Assembly: GCF_020166515.1 (NCBI RefSeq)
Contig: NZ_JAINZT010000008.1
Span: forward strand, 181,563-245,562
From: Robertkochia flava
GTDB taxonomy: Bacteria; Bacteroidota; Bacteroidia; Flavobacteriales; Flavobacteriaceae
Direction: 5' to 3'
DNA length: 64,000 bases
Position 1 is the first letter of the stretch. Each line of letters opens with the position of its first letter. Of this stretch, positions 27,075 through 36,544 are shown one piece after another. A program made the position numbers and the translations under genes. The notes below the pieces were generated by a model, which was given only the letters and a program-made list of their open reading frames with translations, was not told the DNA's origin and did no database searches.

Positions 27075-27542
27075 ATGGCAACATATAACCTGAACATCAA
27101 CGGTAAAACAGCCCAGGTAGATGTTGATCCGGCAACTCCCTTACTATGGGTGCTTCGCGATCATCTCAAACTGGTGGGCACCAAATACGGATGCGGGATT
27201 GCCCAGTGCGGGGCCTGTACCGTTCATATAGGCGACGGGGCAGTGCGATCCTGCCAGATCCCGGTATCCTCTGTAGGCGAACAGAATATAACCACCATCG
27301 AGGGGCTCTCAGAGCACGGCGATCATCCGGTACAACAGGCCTGGATGGAGGTGGATGTCTACCAGTGTGGTTACTGTCAGGCCGGACAGATCATGCAGGC
27401 ATCTGCGCTATTGAAGCATAATCCCAATCCGTCGGATGAGGAGATCGAAGCTACCATGAGCGGTAATATTTGCCGTTGCGGGACCTATACACGAATCAGG
27501 AAGGCTATCCGGCTTGCAGCTGATAAGTCACAGAATTCCTGA
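27075..27542 (+). CDS. iorA: [2Fe-2S] subunit of a periplasmic molybdenum hydroxylase (IorA-like)
   Basis: A 155-residue protein with the two iron-sulfur sites of the xanthine oxidase family. The plant-type ferredoxin site is [14 protein letters not shown] plus RSCQIPV; the C-terminal helical site is CGYCQAGQ ... [11 protein letters not shown]. It is the small subunit that passes electrons from the molybdenum subunit encoded 39 bp downstream. No FAD subunit gene is present, as in isoquinoline 1-oxidoreductase-type two-subunit enzymes. Confidence 0.9.
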   Translation: MATYNLNINGKTAQVDVDPATPLLWVLRDHLKLVGTKYGCGIAQCGACTVHIGDGAVRSCQIPVSSVGEQNITTIEGLSEHGDHPVQQAWMEVDVYQCGYCQAGQIMQASALLKHNPNPSDEEIEATMSGNICRCGTYTRIRKAIRLAADKSQNS

Positions 27543-27581
27543 TAGGACGGTCCATCCATTAACTTCAAAAGATTACTGAAA

Positions 27582-29825
27582 ATGACACTCATAAGAACAA
27601 AAATAGGCAGAAGATCATTCATTAGAAGCTCGGCATTGGCCGGCGGCGGACTCATGCTGGGATTCAGCTGGTTTGCTTCCTGTAAGAATGCGGAAGAGGC
27701 AGAGGCTGTATTGCAGATGCCGGATGAATGGTTTGAGATCAACGGATTTTTAAAGATCGGTAACAACGGGGTGGTCACCATTATGTCTCCCAATCCTGAG
27801 ATCGGGCAGAATGTGAAAACCTCCATGCCGATGATCGTAGCCGAGGAGCTCGATGTAGACTGGAACAATGTGATCGTGGAACAGGCCCCCTTAAATACAG
27901 ATATATTTACCCGTCAGCTGGCCGGAGGAAGCCAGTCGATCCGACAGGGGTGGCAAAGTCTTAGGATGGCCGGGGCCACGGCCAGGCAGATGATTATCGG
28001 GGCAGCAGCCCAGGCCTGGGGTGTACCCGCCGAAGAGATCACGACCAACGCAGGTCAGATCAAACATGAAGGCAGCGGAAAGACTGCCGGATATGGAGAA
28101 ATGGCTGCAGCTGCAGTGAACATTGAAGTACCGGAAGAGGTAAAGCTAAAGGAAATCTCAGAGTTTAAGATCATAGGAACTTCCCGTAAAAATGTGGACG
28201 GACCAAAGATCGTAACCGGACAACCACTGTACGGATTGGATTACCAGGAAGAGGGAATGCTTATCGCCATGATCGAGCACCCTCCGGCATTCGGAATGAA
28301 ACTCAAGTCTTTTGACGAAGAAGGGGTAAAGGCCATGCCAGGCATTAAGGATGTCTTTAGTATTGAAGTGTATCCCGACGATTATACAAAGCTTTGGGCG
28401 GATGCCACGGTGTTCGATGAGCTTGTGGTTGTTGTAGGAGCCTCCACCTGGGAGGTGATGAATGCCAAGAAAGCGCTGAAGGCGCAGTGGGAACCATTTG
28501 AAGAATACAAGGACGCCTATGACGGCAGGGAACAGATCGTTCCGGCCGGATTGGAAAATACTTCAGAACATTACAATAAATTGGAAACCATGGGGGCTAA
28601 GCTGGCCAAAGTGGTACGCCGGGACGGAGATCCGGAGGCAGCTTTCAAGAATGCCGCCAGGGTGATCGAACGCAGGTATTCCTGCCCCTTCCTTGCGCAT
28701 AATACCATGGAGCCTATGAATTTCTTTGCCCATGTTACCGATGAGGAGGCAAAGCTGATCGGACCTATTCAGACACCTGAGTATATGGAGAAGTCAGTTT
28801 CCGCCAGACTTGGATTGCCTTTGGAGAAGATCGATATACAGATGACCCGGCAGGGAGGTGGTTTTGGCCGCCGTCTTTACGGACACTTTTTAGTGGAAGC
28901 CGCTGTGATCTCCAAAAAGATGAATGCTCCCGTAAAGCTGGTATACAGCAGGGAAGATGATATGACCTACGGGGTATATCGCCCGTCCTACCTGGCCACT
29001 TACCGGGCTGCGTTTGATGAAAATAACAACCTGACCGCATTCCACGTCAGGGCAGGGGGTATTCCCGAGAGTCCGCTCTTTGCCAACCGTTTCCCGGCCG
29101 GAGCTGTAGACAATTACCTGGCAGAATCCTGGGAGGTAGGCTCCAATATCAGTATAGGCGCCTTCAGGGCTCCCCGATCTAACTTTATCGCGGGAGCAGA
29201 ACAGTCGTTCCTGGATGAGGTGGCCGAGGAAATGGGGAAAGATCCAATAGACCTTCGCCTGGAGTGGCTCGCCAAAGCCGAGAAATCGCCGGTAGGAGAA
29301 GAAAACGATTATGATGCGGCCCGTTATGCAGGAGTACTGCAACTGGTTAAGGATAAGGCCAACTGGAGTACAGAACAGCCCGGAGTACACCGGGGAGTTT
29401 CGGCTTACTATTGCCACAATTCCTACGTAGCTCAGGTGCTTGACATGACCATGGAAGGTGGAAAGCCGGTGGTGGATAAGGTAACCTGTGCTATTGATTG
29501 CGGGATCGTGGTGAATCCGGATGCTGCTGTGAATATGGCAGAAGGAGGAATCGTAGATGGCATTGGTCATGCGATGTACAGCGGAATGACCTTTAAAGAG
29601 GGAGAGCCGCAGCAAAGCAACTTTGACCGGTATCGCCTGATCAGGAATAGTGAGGCCCCTAAGGCGATCGATGTGCATTTTGTGGAAAATGAGATCGATC
29701 CTACAGGGTTGGGAGAGCCGCCATTTCCACCCATCATGGGGGCTGTGGCCAACGCACTTTACAGAGCTACTGGGAAACGACATTACCACCAGCCTTTTGT
29801 GCAGGAGCGAAGCCTTAAAGGATAA
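27582..29825 (+). CDS. iorB: Molybdopterin-binding subunit (IorB-like), Tat exported
   Basis: The 747-residue protein begins with a twin-arginine signal (GRRSFIRSSALAGGG, residues 9-23), so the folded enzyme is exported with its iron-sulfur partner. The molybdenum-pocket motifs are QGGGFGRRLYG (about residue 425) and the catalytic glutamate E712 in GLGEPPFPP near the C-terminus. This is the xanthine dehydrogenase/aldehyde oxidase superfamily, of the single-chain Ior type with duplicated domains. The substrate is some N-heterocycle or aldehyde; its electrons probably go to a membrane cytochrome. Confidence 0.9.
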   Translation: MTLIRTKIGRRSFIRSSALAGGGLMLGFSWFASCKNAEEAEAVLQMPDEWFEINGFLKIGNNGVVTIMSPNPEIGQNVKTSMPMIVAEELDVDWNNVIVEQAPLNTDIFTRQLAGGSQSIRQGWQSLRMAGATARQMIIGAAAQAWGVPAEEITTNAGQIKHEGSGKTAGYGEMAAAAVNIEVPEEVKLKEISEFKIIGTSRKNVDGPKIVTGQPLYGLDYQEEGMLIAMIEHPPAFGMKLKSFDEEGVKAMPGIKDVFSIEVYPDDYTKLWADATVFDELVVVVGASTWEVMNAKKALKAQWEPFEEYKDAYDGREQIVPAGLENTSEHYNKLETMGAKLAKVVRRDGDPEAAFKNAARVIERRYSCPFLAHNTMEPMNFFAHVTDEEAKLIGPIQTPEYMEKSVSARLGLPLEKIDIQMTRQGGGFGRRLYGHFLVEAAVISKKMNAPVKLVYSREDDMTYGVYRPSYLATYRAAFDENNNLTAFHVRAGGIPESPLFANRFPAGAVDNYLAESWEVGSNISIGAFRAPRSNFIAGAEQSFLDEVAEEMGKDPIDLRLEWLAKAEKSPVGEENDYDAARYAGVLQLVKDKANWSTEQPGVHRGVSAYYCHNSYVAQVLDMTMEGGKPVVDKVTCAIDCGIVVNPDAAVNMAEGGIVDGIGHAMYSGMTFKEGEPQQSNFDRYRLIRNSEAPKAIDVHFVENEIDPTGLGEPPFPPIMGAVANALYRATGKRHYHQPFVQERSLKG

Positions 29826-29863
29826 CCCGGATCGCGTTAATAACCTAAACACCATATACCTTC

Positions 29864-30748
29864 ATGAAAAAACTGCGTAAGGAGGATATCAAACAGGAAG
29901 TTTTTGACCTGTATGATGCCTATGCTCATAACCGGATTTCCCGTCGCGATTTTGTGGAAAAACTGGGCTTATATGCCGTTGGCGGTCTCACCGTGGGATC
30001 CCTGATGAGCTTTCTCATGCCGGATTACACCAACACGCTTATTACCAATGCCCAGGATCCGCAGCTGGACTCAAAATTTATCACCTATACCTCCGAAAAA
30101 GGGGGTGGAGAGATCCGGGGGCTGCTTTCGAAGCCTGCTGAGCATAAGGAGAAATTGGGTGGTATCGTAGTGGTACACGAGAACAGGGGTTTAAATCCCT
30201 ATGTGGAAGACACGGCAAGAAGAGCCGCCCTGCAGGGGTTCATCACCCTGGCCCCCGATGCGCTTTCCCCCCTGGGTGGCTACCCGGGGAATGACGATGA
30301 GGGTCGCGCCATGCAAAGAGAACGGGATCGCAATGAGATGCTCGAAGATTTTATAGCCGCCTTTGAATACCTTAAGAATCACGAAGATTGCAATGGTAAA
30401 GTTGGCGTGGTAGGCTTTTGTTTTGGAGGCTGGATCTCCAATATGATGGCAGTAAAAGTACCTGATCTTGCCGCAGCAGTGCCATTCTACGGTGGGCAAC
30501 CCCAGGAGGATATCGATAAGATCAACGCGCCCCTTATGTTGCATTTTGCAGGACTGGACGAACGGGTAAATGCGGGCTGGCCTGCTTATGAAGAGGCATT
30601 AAAGGCGAATGGAAAGCCATACGAAGCTTTTGTATATCCGGATGTAAACCATGGATTTCACAATACATCAACTCCAAGATATGACGAGAAGGCTGCAGAA
30701 CTGGCATGGGAAAGAACCATGGCGTTTTTTAAGAAGCACTTGTCCTGA
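29864..30748 (+). CDS. Dienelactone hydrolase family protein with twin-arginine-like N-terminus
   Basis: A 294-residue alpha/beta hydrolase. A 25-residue cytoplasmic lead precedes ISRRDFVEKLGLYAVGG, a Tat-like signal. The catalytic cysteine is C186 in VGFCFGGW, the acid lies in FAGLDERV, and the histidine in VNHGFHN: the Cys-Asp-His triad of dienelactone hydrolases. It starts 38 bp after iorB and is followed by a strong terminator, so iorA-iorB-dlh form an operon. The enzyme probably acts in the same periplasmic oxidation route. Confidence 0.82.
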   Translation: MKKLRKEDIKQEVFDLYDAYAHNRISRRDFVEKLGLYAVGGLTVGSLMSFLMPDYTNTLITNAQDPQLDSKFITYTSEKGGGEIRGLLSKPAEHKEKLGGIVVVHENRGLNPYVEDTARRAALQGFITLAPDALSPLGGYPGNDDEGRAMQRERDRNEMLEDFIAAFEYLKNHEDCNGKVGVVGFCFGGWISNMMAVKVPDLAAAVPFYGGQPQEDIDKINAPLMLHFAGLDERVNAGWPAYEEALKANGKPYEAFVYPDVNHGFHNTSTPRYDEKAAELAWERTMAFFKKHLS

Positions 30749-30771
30749 TCTGTTGCTATCTCAACACATAA

Positions 30772-30805
30772 AAAAGCCCCGGGAATCTGTTTTTTCGGGG
30801 CTTTT
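30772..30805 (+). terminator. Intrinsic terminator after the iorAB operon
   Basis: A perfect 10-bp stem, AAAAGCCCCG (30772-30781) with CGGGGCTTTT (30796-30805), has a 14-base loop. The flanking A-run and T-run allow use from both strands; the converging GNAT gene ends at 30826. Confidence 0.88.
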
Positions 30806-30825
30806 GCTTTATGGGTTAAAATTTT

Positions 30826-31281
30826 TCAGGAGTGAAGCCGGAGTAACCATTCCTCCTTGGTGTTGCTCTTTCCCTCAAGGGAGAAGCCATTGGCTTCGTA
30901 GAACGGGATAAGCCCCTGGTCTTCCACCGTTAACCAGAAGGATGTCCCGGGAAGGATATTCCTCAGTTCCTTCAGCCAAAGAGACGCATAGCCACGGCCG
31001 CGAAATGAAGGGAGGGTGTATAAAAATCCGATATAGGGCTTTCCTTCGCTAAAATAGCGAGGGGTGGTTTCCGGAAAAGCCTCCATCTCCGGAGCTTTCT
31101 CATAAAACAGGATCCCGAGGGTGGTAATGCGGTGGCCCTGTAACAGCGCATATACCCGGGCAGTCCCCTCGTAGTCCGGCCAGACCGGGAGCAGAACTTC
31201 TTTCCAGTCATCCGGATACAGCGAAAATGCTGTATTGACCTCTTCTTTCCCGGTAAGTTGCGTAAACTCCATTGTTTCCAT
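30826..31281 (-). CDS. GNAT-family N-acetyltransferase
   Basis: A 151-residue protein with the acetyl-CoA pyrophosphate-binding loop RGRGYASLW (Q/RxxGxG/A type) near residue 95, preceded by the YIGFLYTLPSF beta-strand. The C-terminal FYEANGFSLEGK matches the usual GNAT end motif (FYxxxGF). The substrate is not evident. It is 11 bp after the PurD-like gene and probably shares its transcript. Confidence 0.82.
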   Translation of the reverse strand: METMEFTQLTGKEEVNTAFSLYPDDWKEVLLPVWPDYEGTARVYALLQGHRITTLGILFYEKAPEMEAFPETTPRYFSEGKPYIGFLYTLPSFRGRGYASLWLKELRNILPGTSFWLTVEDQGLIPFYEANGFSLEGKSNTKEEWLLRLHS

Positions 31282-31292
31282 TTACAGCGATC

Positions 31293-32606
31293 TTATAATA
31301 AGCCCCATGACCACAACCGGTCGGAGTCCTCCTGCCAGCGGTCGCCTATATCGGTCCGGTAATACCCGTTATTAACAATCACATTGCTGATGCGGTTCTG
31401 CATCATGCGTTGTGCGTCCTTCATGGTGAGCCCTGTTCCGGTTACCAGGACCGCAATTCCGGTGTCACCCGTAATGAGCCATTCATTATTGATACGTTTT
31501 ACATGCATGGGATGCACCCCCTCTTTCTTATCCTTTTTAAAAACAACCACTGCATCTTTAGAGAACAGTCGAAACGTCTTTTTGTCTTCATACGGAAAGG
31601 GAGGTACCACAATAAAGGCGCCTACCTGGAATCCCTTTTTAACGTTGATGGTGAAGTTTTCTCCTCGGGCGACTTTAAGCAGGAGTTGTCCGAACTCCTC
31701 ATTGATCCCGGCCCGCTGAATAAAAACCTGCGGGAACCCGAATCGGGAGGTAAACTCCAGTGGGTAGATCCCATTCCCGTTCACAATACAGTTCAGGTCG
31801 ATATGACCGATGAACCCCTGTGCGCGAAGGGTGGGTGTAAATTTAGACAAGGTGGCGTCAAATATGGGAGAATCCTTGGTCCAGAACATGCTGGAGCCCA
31901 TCTCTCCTGTTGAAACTCCAAGCTCCCTTGGAAAGAGTTTCTTATGCTCAAAGGTGATATTTAATGGCCTTATAAAGTCTTTTCCGTTAAAGAATCCTGA
32001 AACGGAGATCTCCACACCCTTTACTTTTTTCTGAAGCTGGAAGGTACCGAAATCATTGCCCCAGCTGCGTTCGTATGCCTGGAGGATCCGGATCACATCG
32101 GCCCCTTCATCGTCCTGGCCCACAAAAAGGAGCTGCTTGAGCTCCTGGGTCTCTCCGGAAGGTTTAACAACATAGCAATCGGGGTGTTTACGTATAAATT
32201 GGATCGCTTCCTCAAAGGTGTTGAACTCTCGTGATGGAAGGATGCGGATTCCGTGTCTTTTGAGCTCTTCCTGCCCGAAATTGCGGTCGAGTTCCAGGTT
32301 GTCTGTATATGAACTGCCTCCGAATACCAATTTTCCTGAGGACTTGAGGGCTTCACTTTCCTCTCCGTACCCGGTATAGTCAAAAACCACCATATCGGCC
32401 CAGTCGGTATGCTTTTGCCAGTTGGTGGTGCGTTTAACAAAACCCAGTCCGATCTCCCGGCACCCGGACTCTTCAATATACATTTTCACCTTGTGTCCCT
32501 CGTTTTGTACTGCGTAGGCAAGGTCGAGCGATTCTCCATAGCGCGAAACGAAAAGAAAGTTGTGCAGATCCGGTGCTTTTACCCGGAGTTTCTTCTTTGA
32601 TGTCAT
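31293..32606 (-). CDS. PurD-like ATP-grasp protein
   Basis: A 437-residue protein related to phosphoribosylamine-glycine ligase. Its N-terminal domain starts FLFVSRYGESLDLAYAV, a variant of the PurD nucleotide-like region. The ATP-grasp core follows (CYVVKPSGETQEL, VKGVEISVSGFFNG, and GFIGHIDLNCIVN ... PLEFTSRFGFPQ). Normal PurD residues in the glycine/PRA pocket look changed, so it is probably not a purine enzyme. The gene is 7 bp after an RMD1/DUF155 gene, suggesting a joint membrane-linked task. Confidence 0.75.
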   Translation of the reverse strand: MTSKKKLRVKAPDLHNFLFVSRYGESLDLAYAVQNEGHKVKMYIEESGCREIGLGFVKRTTNWQKHTDWADMVVFDYTGYGEESEALKSSGKLVFGGSSYTDNLELDRNFGQEELKRHGIRILPSREFNTFEEAIQFIRKHPDCYVVKPSGETQELKQLLFVGQDDEGADVIRILQAYERSWGNDFGTFQLQKKVKGVEISVSGFFNGKDFIRPLNITFEHKKLFPRELGVSTGEMGSSMFWTKDSPIFDATLSKFTPTLRAQGFIGHIDLNCIVNGNGIYPLEFTSRFGFPQVFIQRAGINEEFGQLLLKVARGENFTINVKKGFQVGAFIVVPPFPYEDKKTFRLFSKDAVVVFKKDKKEGVHPMHVKRINNEWLITGDTGIAVLVTGTGLTMKDAQRMMQNRISNVIVNNGYYRTDIGDRWQEDSDRLWSWGLL

Positions 32607-32613
32607 TTAAATA

Positions 32614-33387
32614 CTAATAAAATTTAAGCCAGAACGTATCGATCACCTCGATCAGGATAAGGATGATGATGATCCATTCCAGGATGGTACTTTCCCTGTG
32701 CTGCATGATGTCTTTAAACAATTCCAGATTTTCCTTGACAATGCCCAGCTGATCTTCCAGGTACCGGTGACGATCATTGATGTCAAAATTGATCTTCAGT
32801 TCCATGTCCAGACGGTGCAATCGCTCATTTTCCCAGGTAATGTCTGAATTGTCCAGGATGTTGAGGTTCTCTGCGATCCTGTTCTTAATATTCATCACCC
32901 TGGCAATATAGCGGATGAGTTTTTTCCCTTTAAGACTGATCCGCCCTTTTTCTTCCAGGTAGCGGGTATGCGTATTGGTGTCTTCCAGGAGATTCTCGGT
33001 GATCCGGGTATAATCATCCAGTACCACCGAATGCGCCAGGTTGATCATTACGATCTTGATGGCGCCAAGATCGGCACTCTTCAGGCTGATCCGGTTAAAC
33101 TCGACCCGGTCGGTCTCCTCCGTGACCACCACGGTCATCTCTTCCCTGAAAGGGTCTTCAGAAACCTGGGTACAAAAGGGTACTACCTGGTCTGCAAACG
33201 CTTTCTCCTCCTGTACGGAGATTCCGAAAAAACCGATGACCCCATACCTGAACATGCATAAATATTGTCCCTCTCCGATAGCGTAGAATAACTTGTCGCC
33301 ATCGTTTACCAGGAGGGTGCCATTAATCACTTCTTTACAGGATCGCAGATTGATGTTCTGAGCGATCCTGATTACCGATGCATTCAT
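32614..33387 (-). CDS. RMD1/DUF155 family membrane protein
   Basis: A 257-residue protein with the RMD1-type alpha/beta region (LFYAIGEGQYLCMFRYGVIGFFG, then EETDRVEFNRISLKS). A long helical section follows (RYLEDQLGIVKENLELFKDIMQHRES), and one C-terminal membrane helix (ILEWIIIILILIEVIDTF). Eukaryotic members act in mitochondria (RMD1, RMND1); bacterial roles are unknown. It heads a three-gene minus-strand unit with the PurD-like and GNAT genes. Confidence 0.8.
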   Translation of the reverse strand: MNASVIRIAQNINLRSCKEVINGTLLVNDGDKLFYAIGEGQYLCMFRYGVIGFFGISVQEEKAFADQVVPFCTQVSEDPFREEMTVVVTEETDRVEFNRISLKSADLGAIKIVMINLAHSVVLDDYTRITENLLEDTNTHTRYLEEKGRISLKGKKLIRYIARVMNIKNRIAENLNILDNSDITWENERLHRLDMELKINFDINDRHRYLEDQLGIVKENLELFKDIMQHRESTILEWIIIILILIEVIDTFWLKFY

Positions 33388-33660
33388 TGGGATTTCGTGA
33401 GTTGATTGATCTGTTTTAAAAGCTAAATAATAACCGGATTCCGGGATTCGGGATCCCTGGTTGTCAATTACATTGGAGAAGATACCATTCTTATAAGGAC
33501 GCGGATCGATGCTAAAATTAATGAGGTAAATGTAGTATAAAATCTGATTGAATATTTAAAAATATGAACCATTGAAGGAAGTCAGGTCGAATTTTTTAAA
33601 CGTGATCTTTGGCTTTGTTCTTCAGGAGGTTGCTCATGGTTTTTATCTTCATTAGTTTTG

Positions 33661-34794
33661 ATGAAATCGGCTATCAAATACCATATGAAGATTACAACCT
33701 CCCATAGGAGTCCCGTTGATAATTCCCTGGAATTTCCCTGCGGAAAGATGATGAAGAACAGGTTTATGCTGGCGCCACTTACCAATACGCAGAGCCATGA
33801 AGACGGCACCCTTTCGGAAGCGGAACTACACTGGCTTACCATGCGGGCACAGGGTGGTTTTGGGATGGTGATGACCTGCGCTACCCTGGTGAAGTTCAAT
33901 GGCAAATGCTGGCAGGGCCAATTGGGAATTTATGAGGATACCCAGATGGAAGGGCATCAAAGACTGGCCCGTGCCATAAAAGATGAGGGAAGTCTTGCCG
34001 TCGTACAGTTGCATCATGGCGGGATGCGCAGTGATGGAGGACTTACCGGAGAACAACCGGTGTGTCCTTCCGATAATGCCGAACACCAGGCAAGGGCCAT
34101 GCGCCTGGAAGAAGTCTGGGATGTTCGGGATCAGTTTATTGCTGCTGCTCAAAGGGCAAAGGCCTGCGGCTATGATGGGGTGGAGGTTCATGGGGCTCAT
34201 GGCTATCTTTTGTGTCAGTTCCTCAGTGCCGTGATCAATACGCGGGAAGATGCCTATGGTGGCAGTTTAGAGAATCGGGCACGACTGCTCTTTGAGATCG
34301 TCAACGGTATTCGCGAGGCCTGCGGTCCCGAATTTCTTTTGGGGGTGCGATTGTCTCCCGAACGATTCGGAATGGATCTCAGGGAGGTCGTTGAGGTGTG
34401 TAAATGGTTGATCAAAGAAGGGAATACCGACTTTCTCGATGTTTCCCTTTGGGACGTATTTAAATATCCTGCCGATACCGCCAGGGAAGAAAAACTATTG
34501 CGGGACTATTTTACAGAGATCGATCGTGGAGGGGTCAAGCTTACAGTTGCAGGTAAGATCTACGGAGCATCAGAGGTGCAAAGCGTACTGGATTCCGGGG
34601 TCGATTTTGTAACCATTGGCCGGTCGGCCATCCTGCATCATGATTTTCCGGAGCAGGTCATGCAGAACCCGGAATTCCGTCCGGTATCCCTTCCGGTATC
34701 CAAGGCCTGGCTCAGAAAGGAAGGAGTGGGAGAACGCTTTCTCACCTACCTTGGCAAGTGGTCGGGATTTATTGGTTCGGAAGATCAGGGCTGA
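33661..34794 (+). CDS. NADH:flavin oxidoreductase (Old Yellow Enzyme family)
   Basis: A 377-residue TIM-barrel flavoprotein. It shows NRFMLAPLTN at the FMN phosphate side, GYDGVEVHGAHGYLLCQFLS (the HGAH catalytic strand), SLENRARLLFEIV and DFVTIGRSAILHHDFP. No 4Fe-4S or second flavin domain follows, so it is the short OYE form. The ATG at 33661 is used here; another ATG at 33685 is possible, and the frame also opens with a TTG three bases earlier. The natural substrate is probably an activated alkene. Confidence 0.85.
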   Translation: MKSAIKYHMKITTSHRSPVDNSLEFPCGKMMKNRFMLAPLTNTQSHEDGTLSEAELHWLTMRAQGGFGMVMTCATLVKFNGKCWQGQLGIYEDTQMEGHQRLARAIKDEGSLAVVQLHHGGMRSDGGLTGEQPVCPSDNAEHQARAMRLEEVWDVRDQFIAAAQRAKACGYDGVEVHGAHGYLLCQFLSAVINTREDAYGGSLENRARLLFEIVNGIREACGPEFLLGVRLSPERFGMDLREVVEVCKWLIKEGNTDFLDVSLWDVFKYPADTAREEKLLRDYFTEIDRGGVKLTVAGKIYGASEVQSVLDSGVDFVTIGRSAILHHDFPEQVMQNPEFRPVSLPVSKAWLRKEGVGERFLTYLGKWSGFIGSEDQG

Positions 34795-34798
34795 TCTT
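34781..34798 (+). terminator. Weak terminator-like hairpin at the OYE stop codon
   Basis: AAGATCAG (34781-34788) pairs with CTGATCTT (34791-34798) around the stop codon. The loop is very short and the following T-run is broken (TCTAATCT), so termination is doubtful. Confidence 0.3.
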
Positions 34799-34871
34799 TC
34801 TAATCTATTACTTTTTTCAGTGCTGCCCTGTGTATGATCTCTTGATGTGTCATTAGATCTGACCCCCTGGA

Positions 34872-35093
34872 AGCAGGGAATACAGCGTGGGAGCGAATAC
34901 GGGAATAAAGCTAAAAACTCAGGACGGAATAGAAATTAATAATGCAGCGGAAAAACCGAAGGGTGTTCCAGAGGAGAACTGGCTCCCTGTTTCACGGGTG
35001 GACGGGGATATCGATATAATTCTCAGGATCTATAGACCTCACCAGGGTCGTATTAAGGATTATCAGCCGCCGGTGGCCGATAAAATTAAATAG
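34872..35093 (+). pseudogene. C-terminal remnant of a DUF1254/DUF1214 protein
   Basis: An open stretch of about 74 codons ending at a TAA (35091-35093) encodes GVPEENWLPVSR ... ILRIYRPHQGRIKDYQPP. This is the terminal strand-loop of DUF1214 proteins, which normally belong to chains of 400 residues or more. The frame is closed upstream by a TGA at 34860, and no preceding homologous sequence is visible. It is therefore a relic rather than a gene. It sits between the convergent OYE gene and the arsenosugar operon. Confidence 0.65.
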
Positions 35094-35150
35094 CGGGGCA
35101 TTAATTTTTCCAGAGCTCAAATATGGGCCAGGTCAAAGGAAAATACCAGG

Positions 35151-35861
35151 TTAGCAGATGTTTCGCAGGTAGTATTCATGAATTTTTTCCGGGCCATACC
35201 CCATCCGGTACATGAGGTGTACCCGGGTAAAGTGGTATTGGAGATTCCAGAATCCATTTTCCCGGTATCTCCTGGCCGAGGTAGTAATGGCGGGTTTCAA
35301 TACCTTAAAAGGCGTACCATTCTTATAGATCCGGTCGTGAAACTCTCCGTCTTCATAGATCACAAAGTTTTCATTAAATCCTCCCATAGCGTCGAAAAGC
35401 TCCTTTCTTATGAACAACGACTGGTCGCCACCGCGGCACAGCTGTAAGTTAAAGCGGGTAAACCACTGGGAAAAGGTTAACAGTGGATGGGCCTCATCGA
35501 ATTTAAGCCGGAAGCATCCCGAATGATATCCCTGTTCAACAGCCTGAAGGATTCGGTTGTCAAAACCTTCCGGAGGAAAGGAGTCTGCATGCAGGAAATA
35601 CAGAATAGTACCTTTTGCTATGGAGGCACCATGATTTTGTTGCCTGGCGCGTCCACGGTCCCCCTTGATAACCAAAATTTTAAAGTTGTCTGCCCTGTAA
35701 TTTACCGCCATGTCGCAGGTCATGTCACGACTACCCCCATCGGCGAGGATCACCTCTTCAATCTGCCCGGAACCAGATTGTGCGTCCAGATGCCGGAGCA
35801 GCTTCCTGATACCTGAAGCCTCATTAAGGGTGGGGATGATTACTGAGATCTTATTGTTCAT
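35151..35861 (-). CDS. GT2 arsenosugar biosynthesis glycosyltransferase (TIGR04283 type)
   Basis: From the ATG at 35861 the protein has 236 residues (an extension to 35918 is out of family). It is a GT-A fold with VIIPTLNEA, ADGGSRD and the LHADSFPP stretch; GRARQQNHGA and DQSLFIRKELF are typical of TIGR04283. Family knowledge: this subfamily is named for association with arsenosugar clusters. It overlaps the DUF547 gene by 11 bp and is the last gene of the eight-gene operon. It probably attaches a further group to the arsenosugar or moves its sugar. Confidence 0.82.
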   Translation of the reverse strand: MNNKISVIIPTLNEASGIRKLLRHLDAQSGSGQIEEVILADGGSRDMTCDMAVNYRADNFKILVIKGDRGRARQQNHGASIAKGTILYFLHADSFPPEGFDNRILQAVEQGYHSGCFRLKFDEAHPLLTFSQWFTRFNLQLCRGGDQSLFIRKELFDAMGGFNENFVIYEDGEFHDRIYKNGTPFKVLKPAITTSARRYRENGFWNLQYHFTRVHLMYRMGYGPEKIHEYYLRNIC

Positions 35862-36543
35862 TGAGGTCCCAGTTGTATTCAAGATAATCGATTCCCGCCC
35901 CGGGATGTATGTCCACACTGCTGTAATCCGAAATAAATTTCAACAAACTGCCCTCACCAGTAAAATCCTTTCGAAACCATTTAAAGATTTTCGAAAGGTG
36001 CAACTGATCCGGGGTGATGTGGTTGCGTTCCTTATCATTTATAAAATTAAAAGCGGCCTGGTCGAGTTGAACGTTCAGGGATTTTCCCAGGTAAGGTTTT
36101 TCTAAAAGCACCGGACAGGAAACAGAAGCACAATTAATGGCGAAGTGAATCCTGGGATCATTCATTTTTCGCAGAATCTGGTGTTCCATATAATCCAGGC
36201 TTATCTGTCGACCGTTCCAGGGGATAAACTCCCGGGTCCATGGGTTGGAAATGGCTCTGATGCTCTTTACAGGATAATGATCTGCAATAAGTTTCAGGGT
36301 AAAGGCATTGTAGCTATTGATCCAGTAGGCCATCACTTCTTCTTCACTCCAGTCTTTCCCTGGGGGGTGGGTGATAAGTTCATTGAGGTAGTTGATCAGG
36401 GGTTCCCGGTGGGTCGACAACTTTTGGTAATCCACGAGCCCCTTGTCATTTAAGAGATCCTCCAGGACTGGGGAAAACAGGGTGTGGTCCGGTAGCTGTG
36501 CCCAGGTGGATGATATGAACAGGAAGACCAGCAGCAGGCGCAT
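35851..36543 (-). CDS. DUF547 secreted protein
   Basis: The start at 36543 gives a 230-residue protein with a signal peptide (MRLLLVFLFISSTWAQ). The longer frame to 36627 overlaps the hydroxylase gene and is rejected. The DUF547 core is plain: VMAYWINSYNAFTLKLIADHYPV, ISLDYMEHQIL, RIHFAINCASVSCPVL. The cysteine in this last motif is conserved and suggests a papain/transglutaminase-like fold. The molecular function is unknown, but DUF547 genes recur in arsenosugar clusters of Bacteroidota. It begins 2 bp after the hydroxylase stop. Confidence 0.8.
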   Translation of the reverse strand: MRLLLVFLFISSTWAQLPDHTLFSPVLEDLLNDKGLVDYQKLSTHREPLINYLNELITHPPGKDWSEEEVMAYWINSYNAFTLKLIADHYPVKSIRAISNPWTREFIPWNGRQISLDYMEHQILRKMNDPRIHFAINCASVSCPVLLEKPYLGKSLNVQLDQAAFNFINDKERNHITPDQLHLSKIFKWFRKDFTGEGSLLKFISDYSSVDIHPGAGIDYLEYNWDLNEQ

Positions 36544-36544
36544 T

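Noticed and set aside
28890..29855. 321-codon minus-strand open frame opposite iorB
   Set aside because: Antisense to the well-supported molybdenum subunit, with no recognisable motif.
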